A stretch of DNA of 5,577 bases. It comes from Actinomyces sp. GTDB lineage: Bacteria > Actinomycetota > Acidimicrobiia > Acidimicrobiales > Aldehydirespiratoraceae. Both the position numbers and the translations under genes were made by a program. The notes under the pieces were generated by a model. It was not told where the DNA came from, made no database searches, and saw nothing but the letters and a program-made list of their open reading frames with translations. How positions within the stretch are numbered: position 1 is the first letter of the stretch; each line of letters starts with the position of its first letter. Location: NCBI GenBank assembly GCA_003697065.1, contig RFFY01000344.1:1-5577 (forward strand), in the 5' to 3' direction. Shown here in pieces: positions 4,942 to 5,577 of the stretch.

Positions 4942-5577
4942 TCAGCGCGGCTCGTCTCCCGGGGGACGGGTGAGGGCGGCGGCCAGCGACGACAGGGCCA
5001 CACCCCGACGGGCGTGGACGAGGTCGTCGCGCTCGAGCCCGTTGGTGAGGTAGGCGAAGGACAGACCGGTGGCCGGATCGGCCCACGCCTTTTGGCCCTT
5101 GGCCCCGCCGTGACCGAAGGCGGCGGGCGAACTCCCGTGACCGTGGCCGCGCAGGGTCGCCTTGCCGTCGTCGCCGGCGAGGACGAAGGCGTAGGTCCGA
5201 TGGGCCTCGACCCCGAGCCAGTCGGGGTGGTCCTGGCGGATGATCTCGAACACGTCGGCCCGCAGGGCGGCGGGCACGATGGTGCCGTCGTCGTGGAGGA
5301 GGGCCTGGTACCAGCGGGCGAGGTCGGCGGCGGTGGCGATGCCACCCCCGGCGGGATGGCCGGCGGCCCGGGCGGCGGGGTCGTTGAAGGCCAGCAGGGC
5401 GTCGTCGGTGACCTCGGTGACGGGCAGGGAGTCGACACCCCAGGCCCGGGCCAGTTCGGCCGGGTCGGGGGCCTCGCCGACACCGACGACGTCGAGGATG
5501 TCGTCGTGGTCGTCGGGATCGATGGCGAGGATGCGGGGCACGCCGGCGGGGGCCAGGACCTCGTCGGTCACGACGTC
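4942..5577 (-). CDS. Beta-lactamase-family serine hydrolase, C-terminal part (truncated by window edge)
   Basis: The 211 visible codons are open to the right edge, so this is the C-terminal part of a longer protein. The GTG at 5571 is not the true start, because the frame continues beyond it. The segment AAGHPAGGGIATAADLARWYQALL is the conserved central region of the beta-lactamase/PBP4-like family (class C type, Pfam Beta-lactamase). FGHGGAKGQKAWADPATG contains HGG (codons 5104-5112 on the minus strand), which takes the place of the KTG/HxG box lining the active site. The nucleophile SxxK and the YxN motif should lie off the window. Such proteins include esterases, peptidases and amide hydrolases, so beta-lactam resistance should not be assumed. 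Its location in the cell cannot be judged without the N-terminus. It converges on the MFS gene and belongs to a separate transcription unit. Confidence 0.92.
   Translation of the reverse strand, partial: DVVTDEVLAPAGVPRILAIDPDDHDDILDVVGVGEAPDPAELARAWGVDSLPVTEVTDDALLAFNDPAARAAGHPAGGGIATAADLARWYQALLHDDGTIVPAALRADVFEIIRQDHPDWLGVEAHRTYAFVLAGDDGKATLRGHGHGSSPAAFGHGGAKGQKAWADPATGLSFAYLTNGLERDDLVHARRGVALSSLAAALTRPPGDEPR

Noticed and set aside
3507..5483. 658-codon open frame on the minus strand
   Set aside because: It lies antisense to the crotonase and MFS genes and overlaps the hydrolase in another frame. The Pro/Arg/Gly/His-rich product has no domain.
5569..5571. GTG as the start of the serine hydrolase
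   Set aside because: The frame stays open to the window edge, and the family needs an N-terminal half with SxxK and YxN, which is not present here.

Overview
The window is about 5.6 kb of very GC-rich DNA with strong G/C preference at third codon positions, frequent GTG starts and tightly packed genes. This points to an actinobacterium. The gene set (DUF7064-like protein, CoA-hydratase family enzyme, MFS permease, serine hydrolase) and the tRNA-Thr/tRNA-Met pair fit Actinomycetota, possibly Acidimicrobiia, but the class is inferred from general resemblance only.

Layout. Positions 1-31 hold no gene I can support. Positions 32-201 carry two minus-strand tRNA genes, transcribed in the order tRNA-Thr(GGT) then tRNA-Met(CAT). 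In many actinobacteria this pair precedes rpmG/secE/nusG, which would lie off the left edge. Each tRNA has a perfect hairpin a few bases upstream of its 5' end. Positions 202-406 are a divergent, non-coding region with a candidate tRNA promoter, a small palindrome over it, and a cluster of GACCC/GGGTC inverted repeats. Positions 407-1723 (+) encode a membrane-anchored, coiled-coil, ABC/SMC-like ATPase-fold protein whose P-loop is degenerate. Positions 1724-1847 form a structured leader that ends in a hairpin covering the Shine-Dalgarno sequence of the next gene.

From 1848 to 4913 (+) three genes overlap end to start: a DUF7064/DUF7065-like (CrtC/AttH-type) protein, an enoyl-CoA hydratase/isomerase family protein, and an MFS permease. 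The ATGA overlap and the 11-base overlap imply one translationally coupled operon. A reasonable reading is that the three handle one lipid, terpenoid or other CoA-activated substrate, but the sequence does not identify it. A hairpin at 4922-4938 separates this operon from a convergent, truncated beta-lactamase-family serine hydrolase (4942-5577, minus), whose N-terminal half lies beyond the right edge.

I see no mobile element, CRISPR array or defence system. The points most worth a second look are the pseudo-ATPase-like membrane protein, the sequestered ribosome binding site that opens the operon, the paired leader hairpins of the tRNAs, and the loss of one catalytic glutamate in the hydratase-family protein.
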